From assembly GCA_963849955.1 (NCBI GenBank), contig CAWKJU010000023.1:1-64000 (forward strand): a stretch of 64,000 nt of DNA, given 5' to 3'. Position numbers and translations under genes: made by a program. Source of the stretch: CAWFGW01 sp963849955 (lineage in GTDB: Bacteria; Bacteroidota; Bacteroidia; Cytophagales; JAAEPT01). Positions 55,729-64,000 of the stretch are shown here, in pieces. Below the pieces are notes generated by a model, which saw nothing but the letters and a program-made list of their open reading frames with translations, had not been told where the DNA came from and searched no databases. Each line of letters opens with the position of its first letter. Positions within the stretch are counted from its first letter, which is position 1.

Positions 55729-56796
55729 TTAAAAATTATTAAAAGTATCTACCCGTTTTTTATCTAATTGTCGCATTGGTTTAAGTAAAGTCAGCTTCAA
55801 GTTTTTTTTTAAAACTTCACCCATGTTTCTACATTTCTCAAAAGTGGGGTCTTGAAAATGAGCTGATAATTCAGTTTTGAGCTGATTGACTTTTTCTTCA
55901 GTAGAAATACGATCGATGTTCATAATATCAATTAAATCCTTCACACGGTAACGAGAAGAACGTAATCGTTTTGCCATTAAAGTTCTTTCTTCTTTTTGAT
56001 ATTGCTCTACAGTTTCTTTATTAATGTGTTTAATACACAAGCGAACTGCGGGATAATTTTCCTTAAAAAACTGAGGTAAATACATATTCTTCTTTCCCTC
56101 ATAAGACTGTTGATCAAAATCAATCGCACGAATACGATATTGTGCTTCTTCAAAGTCTGGGGTAATATCCACAACGTAATTATAGGATCGCATATCACCT
56201 AATAAACGAATAAAACAACGTTCATTAAATTTTATAAATTCTTTAGCTATCCGTATTGTATTTATATTATTATCTGTAAAATAATTTTTAATGAACTCAT
56301 CACCAGGAATACCTGCTATATGATCTTCTATTAAAGTGTTATTCTCCACTATAAAATTGACTTTGTTTGGAGAAAGTATATGTTCTAACTCTAACCCATA
56401 AATGCGAGAGGCATCCGCTATTTTAACATAATAATAATTATAGTTATCATTGATGGTATTTCGCATTCGTATGCGGAAAGGTTTAGAATTACCAAACGTA
56501 CAATACTCTACTCGCTCTACTGTCAAATGTTCTAAAACTGATGTGTCACCATCCACATAAAGCATTGCATAAATTTGTTTCAACCCTTGATGAATCTCTT
56601 TCATGTCCGCCTGTGGATACATAACTGATTGCCATAACGTATCTACACCATGCCGATCGAAAATGGGGATAGTGTAGTCAAACCGCAGTAAGTCGTTATA
56701 GCGTATTGAAATACCTCTTTCACGTGCATTATTCCTTAGATATTTACGTAACTCTGGAATAATTTTAAAATATGGTTTCTTCTTAGAAATCTGCAT
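55729..56796 (-). CDS. Conserved hypothetical protein with kinase-fold-like motifs
   Basis: A 355-residue cytoplasmic protein. The family is not recognised by name. The middle shows the order of a protein-kinase-like/aminoglycoside-phosphotransferase fold: a Lys-bearing strand YYYVKIADASRIYGLELEHI (about 126-145), a hinge-like EDHIAGIPGDEF, a catalytic-loop-like LGDMRSYNYVVD where kinases have HGDLxxxN, and IRAIDFDQ where they have the metal-binding DFG/DFD. The first His of the loop is replaced by Leu. The C-terminus is a basic helical tail. It is convergent with the GldM-like gene. It may be a lipid, sugar or small-molecule kinase, or an inactive relative. Confidence 0.5.
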   Translation of the reverse strand: MQISKKKPYFKIIPELRKYLRNNARERGISIRYNDLLRFDYTIPIFDRHGVDTLWQSVMYPQADMKEIHQGLKQIYAMLYVDGDTSVLEHLTVERVEYCTFGNSKPFRIRMRNTINDNYNYYYVKIADASRIYGLELEHILSPNKVNFIVENNTLIEDHIAGIPGDEFIKNYFTDNNINTIRIAKEFIKFNERCFIRLLGDMRSYNYVVDITPDFEEAQYRIRAIDFDQQSYEGKKNMYLPQFFKENYPAVRLCIKHINKETVEQYQKEERTLMAKRLRSSRYRVKDLIDIMNIDRISTEEKVNQLKTELSAHFQDPTFEKCRNMGEVLKKNLKLTLLKPMRQLDKKRVDTFNNF

Positions 56797-56845
56797 TGAA
56801 ATAAATATAGCAAAAAGCGTTAATGCAACCTATTTGTGATAATCG

Positions 56846-57451
56846 CTAACTTTCAAGTTTTCGAATTACTTTTCCTGGCACTCCGACAACCAACGAATAA
56901 TCAGGTAAATTTTGAGTAATGACAGCACCCGCTCCTATGACACACCACTTGCCTATATTTACATTGGGTAAAATTGTAGCACCCGCTCCTATATGAGTTC
57001 CCTCATGTACTTTTACTCCAGCACAAATTGTTACTCCAGGGGATATATGACAAAAATCCTCAATAATGGAGTCATGATCAATAGAGCTTTTCGTATTAAT
57101 AATACAATGCTTACCAATTTTTGCTCCCGTTTGAATGATACTTCCATGAACGACCACTGAACCTACTCCTATTTTCACATAAGGCGAAATAATGGCACTC
57201 TTATGAACGGCTTTTCCAAAGGGGTGTTTAATTACTGTTCCAGATATTCTTTTTCTAATCGCATTGTCTCCTATGGTAACAATTATCTCCTCTTCTGGTA
57301 AATAGTTTGCATCATAAACACCGAACACATCATATCCATTTAAGGAAACTAAGTCTGATTTATCTTCAAAAAAACCTAACAACTCTTGTTCCTGAGAAGT
57401 AATACAGTCAATCACAACCTTAGCATGTCCCCCAGCTCCGTATAATATCAT
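56846..57451 (-). CDS. NeuD/PglD-type sugar O/N-acetyltransferase
   Basis: A 201-residue enzyme with an N-terminal nucleotide-sugar-binding domain (LYGAGGHAKVVIDCI) and a left-handed beta-helix of hexapeptide repeats (VVVHGSIIQTGAKIGKHC through GAGAVIT). The catalytic His is in SSIDHDSIIED. PglD acetylates UDP-4-amino-sugars; NeuD acts on sialic acid. The gene overlaps the sugar transferase gene by 4 bases and is placed as in pgl-type pairs, so it probably makes the acetylated sugar that the transferase attaches to the lipid carrier. Confidence 0.9.
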   Translation of the reverse strand: MILYGAGGHAKVVIDCITSQEQELLGFFEDKSDLVSLNGYDVFGVYDANYLPEEEIIVTIGDNAIRKRISGTVIKHPFGKAVHKSAIISPYVKIGVGSVVVHGSIIQTGAKIGKHCIINTKSSIDHDSIIEDFCHISPGVTICAGVKVHEGTHIGAGATILPNVNIGKWCVIGAGAVITQNLPDYSLVVGVPGKVIRKLES

Positions 57452-58059
57452 TTCTTCGTTTTTAAATCTCCATTAAATTCACGCACACCCTGGTGCGCAT
57501 TCGACTCCAAATCAATATTAAAAAGTAAATATGAAATTGTTTTAAAAAGTATCTTAATATCTAAAAAAAAATCACAGTTCTTTACATACCAAACATCTAA
57601 GTCAAATTTTTGCTTCCACGTCAATCGATTCCCTCCGTGCACCTGTGCCCAACCAGACATACCTGGCTTTACCAATAAACGCTGTTTATGCTCCATACTA
57701 TATCTTTCATTATAAGAAGTATATAAAGGACGTGGTCCAACCAAGCTCATGTCTCCTTTCAATACATTAATTAACTGTGGTAATTCGTCCAACGATGTTG
57801 CTCGTAAAAAATTACCTAAACGAGTAATTCTCGCTCTTTCATTTTTTGAATTATCACCCACACTTTCAATTATAGTTCTAAACTTAATTATACGGAAAGG
57901 AACCCCATGTCTTTTAGCACGTTCTTGTAGAAAGAAAACACGTCCATTGTGTTCGATAAACAAAAGCAGGGCAATCACTAAACCAATTGGAAAAGCCAAT
58001 AGCGTCAAGGTCAATGCCAAAACAAAATCAAAGAAAGGTTTTATGAATGAATGATACAT
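57448..58059 (-). CDS. Bacterial sugar transferase (PglC/WcaJ-type phosphoglycosyl transferase)
   Basis: A monotopic phosphoglycosyl transferase of 203 residues. It has one N-terminal membrane helix (about 9-31), the IIKFRTIIES motif in the position of KFRTM, LRATSLDELPQLINVLKGDMSLVGPRPL with the catalytic Asp-Glu pair, and KPGMSGWAQVHG. It would transfer a sugar phosphate to undecaprenyl phosphate to start a glycan. It is the small PglC form without the N-terminal domain of WcaJ. A TACATTTG on the minus strand at 58074-58067 resembles a -7 box directly before it, but no -33 box was found. Confidence 0.93.
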   Translation of the reverse strand: MYHSFIKPFFDFVLALTLTLLAFPIGLVIALLLFIEHNGRVFFLQERAKRHGVPFRIIKFRTIIESVGDNSKNERARITRLGNFLRATSLDELPQLINVLKGDMSLVGPRPLYTSYNERYSMEHKQRLLVKPGMSGWAQVHGGNRLTWKQKFDLDVWYVKNCDFFLDIKILFKTISYLLFNIDLESNAHQGVREFNGDLKTKK

Positions 58060-58127
58060 CGTGAAACAAATGTAAAAATTTGGATGCGGATGCTTTAATC
58101 TTTAAACATTAAACTTTAAACTTCGGT

Positions 58128-58940
58128 ATGATTTGTTTTCCCAACGCAAAAATTAACATCGGACTGCGGATATCTGAAAAAAGAACTGATGGTTATCATA
58201 ATATTGAGTCCTGCTTTTATCCCATACCTTGGAATGACATTTTAGAAATTGTTCCCTCTAAAAATTTATCATTTGACGCAGCTGGCATTACTATTCCTGG
58301 TGATTTAGAAGACAACCTTTGTGTTAGAGCATTTAAGCTAATTCAGCAAGACTACCAACTTCCACCAGTGTCCATATTTCTTCAAAAAATTATTCCTATT
58401 GGTGCTGGTATGGGTGGCGGCTCGTCTGACGCTGCATTCACTTTAAAGCTCGTCAATGACTTGTTTGAATTAAAAATCACTATTACTCAACTCGAAAGCT
58501 ATGCCCGTAAGCTGGGTAGTGACTGTGCATTCTTTATTAAAAATGAACCTGTTATTGCTTTAGAAAAAGGAGACATTTTTAAACCTTCAACCCTAAACTT
58601 GAAGGGTAAAACACTTGTTGCTGTTTATCCAAACATACACATATCCACAGCTGAAGCTTACTCAGGCATTACTCCAAAAAATAGTTCAACCAATTTGAAT
58701 GAATTATTAAACCAGCCTATTACTTCATGGAATGAAAATGTCGTTAATGATTTTGAGGCACCTTTATTTGTACACTACCCCATTCTTAAAGAGATTAAAG
58801 GTACTCTACAAAAAAATGGGGCAGAATACGTTTCTATGACTGGATCAGGCTCTACTATTTATGGAATTTTTAATGATGACATAAATCATCAGCTTCTTTT
58901 CAAAAATTCTTTTTTAGTGAAAAAAATGGTGTTAAATTGA
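58128..58940 (+). CDS. ispE: 4-diphosphocytidyl-2-C-methyl-D-erythritol kinase
   Basis: It phosphorylates CDP-methylerythritol in the MEP isoprenoid pathway. GHMP-kinase features: the N-terminal FPNAKINIGLRISEKRTDGYHNIE is the family opening with the catalytic Lys and substrate-binding Tyr-His; the ATP loop is PIGAGMGGGSSDAAF (about 90-104); the C-terminal SMTGSGSTIYGIF completes it. Length (270) is normal for IspE in Bacteroidota. It is divergent from the sugar transferase gene. Confidence 0.95.
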   Translation: MICFPNAKINIGLRISEKRTDGYHNIESCFYPIPWNDILEIVPSKNLSFDAAGITIPGDLEDNLCVRAFKLIQQDYQLPPVSIFLQKIIPIGAGMGGGSSDAAFTLKLVNDLFELKITITQLESYARKLGSDCAFFIKNEPVIALEKGDIFKPSTLNLKGKTLVAVYPNIHISTAEAYSGITPKNSSTNLNELLNQPITSWNENVVNDFEAPLFVHYPILKEIKGTLQKNGAEYVSMTGSGSTIYGIFNDDINHQLLFKNSFLVKKMVLN

Positions 58941-58970
58941 GATAATTAATTGCCAAAAAATACTCCTGAA

Positions 58971-59516
58971 ATGAAAAATTCTTTTTTTACACTCGCTATT
59001 GTAACACTCCTTTTTTCTTGTTCAGGACCTTCAGAGACTGCCTATACACCTACCGAAGTTATCGATTCATTGAAAGTTGTTAAAACTGAAGAGACCAATT
59101 ATTCTATTACTCCTACTGACTTTCTAAGTTTTCCTTTTACTGTTTCGGTAATGAGTGATGAAAAATGGGATGTAAACAAAAAAATAGAGGCGAACAAACA
59201 CGAACAAAACCTCAATGATACCATCTTAACCATGCGTTTTAAAGAATCGCTGCTTCATATACACAATCACAATTTGGTAGATGGCTATATCGTAAACAAT
59301 GAAATTAATTTAGCTAAAAATATTCATGTTGGAATGTCTAAAGATTCATTTTTCTTAATCTTTAAGCACCTAGAAAATCATAAAGACGCGCCCTTTATCG
59401 ACATAAAACCAAGTGCGGTAAAAATAGGTTGCTGCTCTGAACAAAATGATATGTGGACCTTCCGGTTTGATGCAGATACCATTTTCGAAATAGATTATAC
59501 CGGCTACGTAGATTAA
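58971..59516 (+). CDS. Putative lipoprotein of unknown function
   Basis: A 181-residue protein with a lipoprotein signal peptide (SFFTLAIVTLLFSC, Cys at about 18). The mature part is soluble and acidic, with TRP-poor beta/alpha features; the SCSGPSE segment and a C-terminal WTFRFDADTIFEIDY strand are visible. No family was recognised. ATG at 58971 is chosen over TTG at 58950 because the signal peptide starts there. It converges with recQ, 6 bases apart. Confidence 0.62.
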   Translation: MKNSFFTLAIVTLLFSCSGPSETAYTPTEVIDSLKVVKTEETNYSITPTDFLSFPFTVSVMSDEKWDVNKKIEANKHEQNLNDTILTMRFKESLLHIHNHNLVDGYIVNNEINLAKNIHVGMSKDSFFLIFKHLENHKDAPFIDIKPSAVKIGCCSEQNDMWTFRFDADTIFEIDYTGYVD

Positions 59517-59522
59517 TTTACA

Positions 59523-61337
59523 TTAATTAATTGATAATGACCGCTTTGATTTTTGATAAGCTAATATTAAATCAATAAATCGCTCACCATATACTTCTAA
59601 CTTGCGTTGACCAACACCACTTACTTCCAAAAAATCCTGAGGACTCATTGGTCGAGCATTTTCTATACCACGCAAAGTTGCATCACTAAACACTAAATAA
59701 GCGGGTATTTTTTCTTCTTGTGCTATTTGGTAACGCAACTTTTTGAGTTGTTCAAATAAATTATTGTCTTTTGCTTTAGTTGGTAATGCAGCTTTGGTAA
59801 TTTTCACTTTCTCTTCAGCTACTATCGGTATTGTGAGCAACACCTTTTCATTTTCAAACAAAACTTTCTTGGCAAAATCCGTTAGTTTTAATTCATTGTT
59901 TTGGTGAAAAGCAATCTCACAGTATCCCCTGTTAATTAACTGAATCATATATTGTTGCCAGTCCTTCCAGGTGATGTCAGCCGCTATGCCATATGTTTTT
60001 ACTTTATCATATTGCTTGTTGAGAACGTTCATGTTACGAGCTCCTCGCAACACATCAATAACCATCCCTACTGCTTCTTTTTCTTTTAATCGAGCAATGG
60101 TCGAGAGTGCCTTCTGGGCGATGATGGTACCATCAAAAAAACGTGGTGGATTTTTGCACACATCACAATGTCCACAATCTTCGGCCAGCAATTCCCCAAA
60201 ATAACTCAATAAAATTTTGCGTCTACATGAAGTAGCGTCCGCAAACTGTTTCATGCGATCGAGCTTTGCCAATTGCATATCTTCGTTAGGGGTGCCCATC
60301 ACAAACTGCTTGAGTTGAATAATGTCAGCAAAGGTATTAAATAGGAGTGCTTTCGAAGGTAAGCCGTCACGACCAGCACGTCCTATTTCCTGATAATATC
60401 CTTCGAGGTTTTTGGGCATATTGTGATGGATAACCCAACGAACGTTTGACTTGTCTATGCCCATACCAAATGCTACCGTAGCACATACGATTTGGGTTTT
60501 ATCATGGATAAACTTCTCTTGTACTTCAGAACGCTCTTCAAAACTTAACCCTGCATGGTAACATGCTGCCTTTAATCCTTTTGCTGTTAGTTTCTCCGCA
60601 ACTTGTTCGGTGGACTTTCGGCTGAGGCAGTATATAATTCCCGATTCGTTGGGGTGACTTTTTATAAATTTTAAGATTTGGTCTACTCGTTTATCTGCTG
60701 GTCGCACTTCTAGCGAAATGTTTTTTCTATCGAAAGAAGTTAAAAACTGTTCGGCATGAGGTATTTGAAGCTGATCAACAATATCCTGCCGAGTGGCTTT
60801 ATCTGCTGTTGCTGTTAATGCAATGACCGGAACTTTGGGCAATTTCTTTTTCATGAACCCCAGCTGCTGATACGAAGGACGAAAATCATGACCCCATGAA
60901 GAAATACAATGTGCTTCATCTATAGCAATGCAACTAATGTATTTGTCATCTAAAATAGTATTGAGGTTGGGCAAACTTTCAGGGGCTACATAAAGCAGTT
61001 TAAGCTCTTTATTTACCACTTTATTAATAATCTCCTCTTGTTCCAAACCTACTTGGCTGCTGTTAAAAAAATCAGCTGAAATACCATTAGCTGTTAATCC
61101 ATCGACTTGGTCTTTCATTAAAGCAATAAGTGGTGAAATCACTAAAGTCACCCCCTCAAACAATAATGCAGGCAATTGAAAACAAATGGACTTACCCCCA
61201 CCAGTTGGCATAATGACTAAACAATCATTACCGTTCAACACCGTTTCTATAATCTGCTGTTGCTGTGTTCTAAACGAATCGTACCCAAAATGTTTTTTGA
61301 GTGTTGCTTTAAGTTCTGATGTATTATGCATAAACAT
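59523..61337 (-). CDS. recQ: ATP-dependent DNA helicase RecQ
   Basis: A 3'-5' DNA helicase. Walker A is MPTGGGKSICFQLP (about 40-53), then ISPLIALMKDQVDGL, the DEAH box AIDEAHCISSWGHDFRP, and the helicase C region VCATVAFGMGIDKSNVRWVIHHNMPKNLEGYYQEIGRAGRDG. The zinc motif is CRRKILLSYFGELLAEDCGHCDVC. The winged helix follows, then one HRDC domain (MSPQDFLEVSGVGQRKLEVYG). At 604 residues it is close to E. coli RecQ (about 610). ATG at 61337 is the start. Confidence 0.96.
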   Translation of the reverse strand: MFMHNTSELKATLKKHFGYDSFRTQQQQIIETVLNGNDCLVIMPTGGGKSICFQLPALLFEGVTLVISPLIALMKDQVDGLTANGISADFFNSSQVGLEQEEIINKVVNKELKLLYVAPESLPNLNTILDDKYISCIAIDEAHCISSWGHDFRPSYQQLGFMKKKLPKVPVIALTATADKATRQDIVDQLQIPHAEQFLTSFDRKNISLEVRPADKRVDQILKFIKSHPNESGIIYCLSRKSTEQVAEKLTAKGLKAACYHAGLSFEERSEVQEKFIHDKTQIVCATVAFGMGIDKSNVRWVIHHNMPKNLEGYYQEIGRAGRDGLPSKALLFNTFADIIQLKQFVMGTPNEDMQLAKLDRMKQFADATSCRRKILLSYFGELLAEDCGHCDVCKNPPRFFDGTIIAQKALSTIARLKEKEAVGMVIDVLRGARNMNVLNKQYDKVKTYGIAADITWKDWQQYMIQLINRGYCEIAFHQNNELKLTDFAKKVLFENEKVLLTIPIVAEEKVKITKAALPTKAKDNNLFEQLKKLRYQIAQEEKIPAYLVFSDATLRGIENARPMSPQDFLEVSGVGQRKLEVYGERFIDLILAYQKSKRSLSIN

Positions 61338-61407
61338 TATAATAAAAATGACTCAAAATGAATTATGATGAGTCAACAATTAAATAAAAAGAATCGGAAA
61401 AGAAAAA

Positions 61408-62469
61408 CTAGCCCTCTTTTGAATAAATTGTTTGAGTTGGAAAAGCAAACTCAAGTCCCAGTTCGTCAAATTTTTCCATGATCATCAAATTAGTCATCGA
61501 CTGAGAGGTTGGGATATCTTCTTCTTTTTTTATGTAATAAATGAAGGTAATATTCATTGAATAGGCAGCGAACTCGGAGAACATCACAATCACTTTTTCC
61601 TCGATACACGACACCAATGATGGCATTGTTTTAAGCATTTCAATCGCCTCATTCATCTTCGCATAAGACGTATCATAGGTAAGTCCAAGTACAGCTATAA
61701 CCTTCCTGTTGGGTTCACTTGAAACATTTGTAATACCCGCATTAATAAGGTTGGCATTGGGAATAGAAACCATTCTTCCTTCCAAAGTTTCTATCCGAGT
61801 ACTTCGAATACCAATCTCACGAACAGTTCCATCATAGCCAGCCACTTGGATGCGTTCATGAATTTTAAACGGCTTATCAACGAAAATCGTAATCCCACCA
61901 ATTAAATTTTTCACCGTATCTTGCGAAGCTAAAGCAAAAGCTAAACCTCCAATTCCTAATCCAGCAACAATGGTGGTGACATCATATCCAGCATTGTCTA
62001 ACCCAACAATTATCCCTACACACCAAATGGTCCATTTGATTCCTTTTCTTAAGATGGGTAATAGCTGATCATCTAAATTTCCATCCGTTTTTTCCACTAA
62101 TGGGACTAGATATTCTTCAACAAATGAGTCGAAAAGCCGAACAATTAACCATGTGACATTAAATACAATTAGCACATAATAAATGCGCTCTAACCATTCA
62201 TGGACAGTTTGATCATCAGGGAAATGAAGGGAGTTTAAACCGAGCCAAATCCCATAAATCACCACCGCAAATATTACAGGGGCCTCGACTCTATCAACTA
62301 ATATATCATCTAAGCGTGACTCTGTTTTTGCGGTTATTCGTTTAACAACTTTGTTAATAAACCAATACAACGCCTTTGCTACCAAAAAAGACAGAAGTAT
62401 GATTACTGCTGCCTTTGACCAATCTGTCACTGTGTTGTGATAATAAGCTTTATGCAGTATTTCGTCCAT
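61408..62469 (-). CDS. Mechanosensitive channel of the MscS family, longer form
   Basis: A 353-residue channel. The N-terminus has three to four membrane helices (about 17-35, 63-85, 92-115, 133-150), then the pore helix (VAGLGIGGLAFALASQDTVKNLIGGI) and cytoplasmic beta domain with DKPFKIHERIQV and SIPNANLI. This is longer than the small MscS at 6871 and resembles YnaI-type channels. It is 2 bases from threonine synthase on the same strand. Confidence 0.92.
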   Translation of the reverse strand: MDEILHKAYYHNTVTDWSKAAVIILLSFLVAKALYWFINKVVKRITAKTESRLDDILVDRVEAPVIFAVVIYGIWLGLNSLHFPDDQTVHEWLERIYYVLIVFNVTWLIVRLFDSFVEEYLVPLVEKTDGNLDDQLLPILRKGIKWTIWCVGIIVGLDNAGYDVTTIVAGLGIGGLAFALASQDTVKNLIGGITIFVDKPFKIHERIQVAGYDGTVREIGIRSTRIETLEGRMVSIPNANLINAGITNVSSEPNRKVIAVLGLTYDTSYAKMNEAIEMLKTMPSLVSCIEEKVIVMFSEFAAYSMNITFIYYIKKEEDIPTSQSMTNLMIMEKFDELGLEFAFPTQTIYSKEG

Positions 62470-62471
62470 AG

Positions 62472-63770
62472 TTAGCTTAGAAGAAACTGTTTAAACGCCT
62501 GAAAATCTTTACTCATTTTGACAGAAACTTTTGGCTTGTTTACTATTTCCTCCAAGCGAGGAGGCAATGGAATATCTTTGTTCAGTACTTCATCAACAAC
62601 ATCTTTAAATTTGGCAGGGTGCGCTGTTGAAAGGATAATTCCTAAGGTACCGTCATTCTTTTCCTTTAAAACATCTTCCATACCTAAATAAGCTACTGCC
62701 GTATGTGGACACATCACATAACTAGCTTCATCATACACTTTTTTCATGCATGCACGCGTTTCCTTATCCGAATAGGTTTTTCCTGTTACTAAACCTGATA
62801 ACAAATTGTAGCTGTTATTCATAAAAGCTAATAACCGTGGGAAATTACTTGGATTTCCTACATCCATCGCATTGGAAATAGTCGCAATTGAAGGTCGAGG
62901 AGTGAATTTTTCTGTTTTTAAATAATTTGGTACAATGTCATTAGCATTAGTTGCAGCCACAAACCACTGCACAGGAATACCCATTTTCATTGCAATTAGG
63001 CCACCACACAAATTCCCGAAATTTCCTGAAGGTGTACAGAAAGCTACTTTTCGACCCATTTTTTTTACCTGAGCATAAGCCCATGCATAATAAAATGACT
63101 GCGGGATTAACCGAGCAATATTGATGGAGTTAGCTGAACTCAAGTTTAACCTCGAATTCAATTCGGAATCTAGAAAAGCATCTTTTACTAATTTTTGACA
63201 ATCATCAAACACTCCGTCAATTTCTAACGCTGTGATGTTCTCTCCTAAAGTAGTCAACTGCTTCTCTTGATTCACACTAACCTTTCCTGTTGGGTAAAGG
63301 ATCGTGACTTTAATACCAGGCATGCCCAAGAAACCTTGCGCCACAGCACTACCTGTATCACCAGAAGTTGCTACTAAAATATTGATATCGCTTTGTTCTT
63401 TCTTCAGGAAATAAGCCATTACCCTTGACATAAATCGAGCTCCGAAATCTTTAAATGCTAGCGATGGGCCATGAAATAATTCCAACACATGAATATCGTC
63501 AGTGATTTTCACAACTGGTGCTTCAAAGTTGATTGCATCTTCAATAATTGCTTTCATATCCTCTGCAGGAATTTCATCTCCAATCAATTGATGAGCAATT
63601 TCGAAAGCAATTTCTTGAAAAGAATATTGGTCAATGTTATCGATAAAGTTTTGATCTAACTGAGGAATTTCAGTCGGCATATACAACCCATTGTCATCGG
63701 GTAAGCCTTTGAAAAGTGCTTCCTTGAAGGTGACATTGGATACTTGATGTTTGGTGCTATATAGTTCCAC
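62472..63770 (-). CDS. thrC: Threonine synthase
   Basis: PLP enzyme converting O-phosphohomoserine to threonine. The Schiff-base Lys is Lys107 in GPSLAFKDFGARF; ATSGDTGSAVAQGF and SANSINIARLIPQSFYY are the phosphate-binding and active-site loops; TPSGNFGNLCGGL binds PLP phosphate. Length (432) is that of the E. coli-type enzyme. The homoserine kinase gene lies 98 bases upstream on the same strand, the usual thr order. Confidence 0.96.
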   Translation of the reverse strand: MELYSTKHQVSNVTFKEALFKGLPDDNGLYMPTEIPQLDQNFIDNIDQYSFQEIAFEIAHQLIGDEIPAEDMKAIIEDAINFEAPVVKITDDIHVLELFHGPSLAFKDFGARFMSRVMAYFLKKEQSDINILVATSGDTGSAVAQGFLGMPGIKVTILYPTGKVSVNQEKQLTTLGENITALEIDGVFDDCQKLVKDAFLDSELNSRLNLSSANSINIARLIPQSFYYAWAYAQVKKMGRKVAFCTPSGNFGNLCGGLIAMKMGIPVQWFVAATNANDIVPNYLKTEKFTPRPSIATISNAMDVGNPSNFPRLLAFMNNSYNLLSGLVTGKTYSDKETRACMKKVYDEASYVMCPHTAVAYLGMEDVLKEKNDGTLGIILSTAHPAKFKDVVDEVLNKDIPLPPRLEEIVNKPKVSVKMSKDFQAFKQFLLS

Positions 63771-63868
63771 TTTGTTATAATTAAAAATTAATAATTAAGA
63801 ATTAATAATGAGGCTTACCTCACAACATTTTCCAATTATTAATTATTCATTGTTCATTAATTAATTAA
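63771..63868. other. AT-rich spacer between thrB and thrC
   Basis: 98 bases, rich in repeated aattaataatt-type words on both sides of a short GC-richer centre (gaggcttacctc). These can fold as an imperfect hairpin. It could be an internal terminator or processing site; nothing certain. Confidence 0.35.
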
Positions 63869-64000
63869 TTATTTTATCACTCTCGGTCCCACCGGGTTCA
63901 CCTTCGAGATATATACTTCACTTTGGATGTTAATACCATCATAAACTGCCTTCATGGCTTTAGCAATTTTTTCCGCTGTTGCTTTTTCTGTGCTTAAAGC
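63869..64000 (-). CDS. thrB: Homoserine kinase, C-terminal end (partial)
   Basis: Only the last 43 residues lie in the window, reading from 64000. They match the C-terminus of GHMP homoserine kinase: ALSTEKATAEKIAKAMKA then GINIQSEVYISKVN and an end PVGPRVIK. It phosphorylates homoserine to supply threonine synthase. Order and strand with thrC support this call. The gene continues beyond the window. Confidence 0.8.
   Translation of the reverse strand, partial: ALSTEKATAEKIAKAMKAVYDGINIQSEVYISKVNPVGPRVIK

Noticed and set aside
63771..63868. Mobile element end or attachment site
   Set aside because: The repeated AT words are low-complexity; no terminal inverted repeat, target duplication or transposase is present.
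1..64000. CRISPR array, tRNA, rRNA, prophage or insertion sequence
   Set aside because: No regular spaced repeats, no cloverleaf or rRNA-like stretch and no transposase or phage gene were seen by eye.

Overview
The window is AT-rich chromosomal DNA from a member of the Bacteroidota, most likely a marine or freshwater Flavobacteriia-type bacterium. Lineage signs are promoters of the TAnnTTTG type, few Shine-Dalgarno sequences, a monomeric NADP isocitrate dehydrogenase, a TPR/PD40/OmpA protein, a WG-repeat protein and, above all, a flexirubin/aryl-polyene type gene cluster. No rRNA, tRNA, CRISPR array, insertion sequence or prophage was seen.

Layout. 0.2-3.5 kb: response regulator plus multi-PAS histidine kinase. 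4-12.2 kb: large RluA-type pseudouridine synthase, an AAA-like protein with a degenerate P-loop, a small MscS channel, monomeric IDH and a PorE-like outer-membrane protein. 12.2-16.5 kb (minus): WD40 protein, DivIVA-domain protein, folB and a PIF1-like helicase. 16.6-20.5 kb: Sfp-type phosphopantetheinyl transferase, thioredoxin-like protein, SirB1-like protein, MlaD and N-acetylmuramoyl-L-alanine amidase. 20.5-27.1 kb: lptD overlapping a C45-type hydrolase gene, an acyl-adenylate ligase and a WG-repeat protein.

27.1-45.4 kb is the main accessory feature. A halogenase-like flavoprotein (minus) is followed by an almost gapless plus-strand operon: tyrosine ammonia lyase, ketoreductase, ketosynthase, ACP, LpxL-like acyltransferase, dehydratase, thioesterase, second ketosynthase, small degenerate ketosynthase-like protein, second ACP, third ketosynthase, chain-length-factor-like protein (frameshifted), polysaccharide-deacetylase-like protein, LolA-like carrier, second dehydratase, GT2-DUF2062 glycosyltransferase, an MMPL transporter fused to a PlsC-type acyltransferase, and a CrtI-like oxidoreductase. 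The expected route is tyrosine to p-coumarate, activation by the ligase, type II polyene elongation on the ACPs, then acyl transfer and placement in the outer membrane. No DarA/DarB-like dialkylresorcinol genes are present, so the product is either a simple aryl polyene or a flexirubin whose resorcinol genes lie elsewhere.

45.4-55.5 kb: small membrane protein, WYL regulator, coiled-coil proteins, TIGR01777-type epimerase, LOG protein, VWA protein, recG and a possible GldM-N-like protein. Most genes here carry single-base indels, mainly in short homopolymers. Because unrelated genes, including recG, are hit in the same way, assembly or base-calling error is a better explanation than decay. 55.7-64 kb is intact: a kinase-fold-like conserved protein, a PglD/PglC-like pair, ispE, a lipoprotein, recQ, a second MscS channel, thrC and the end of thrB.
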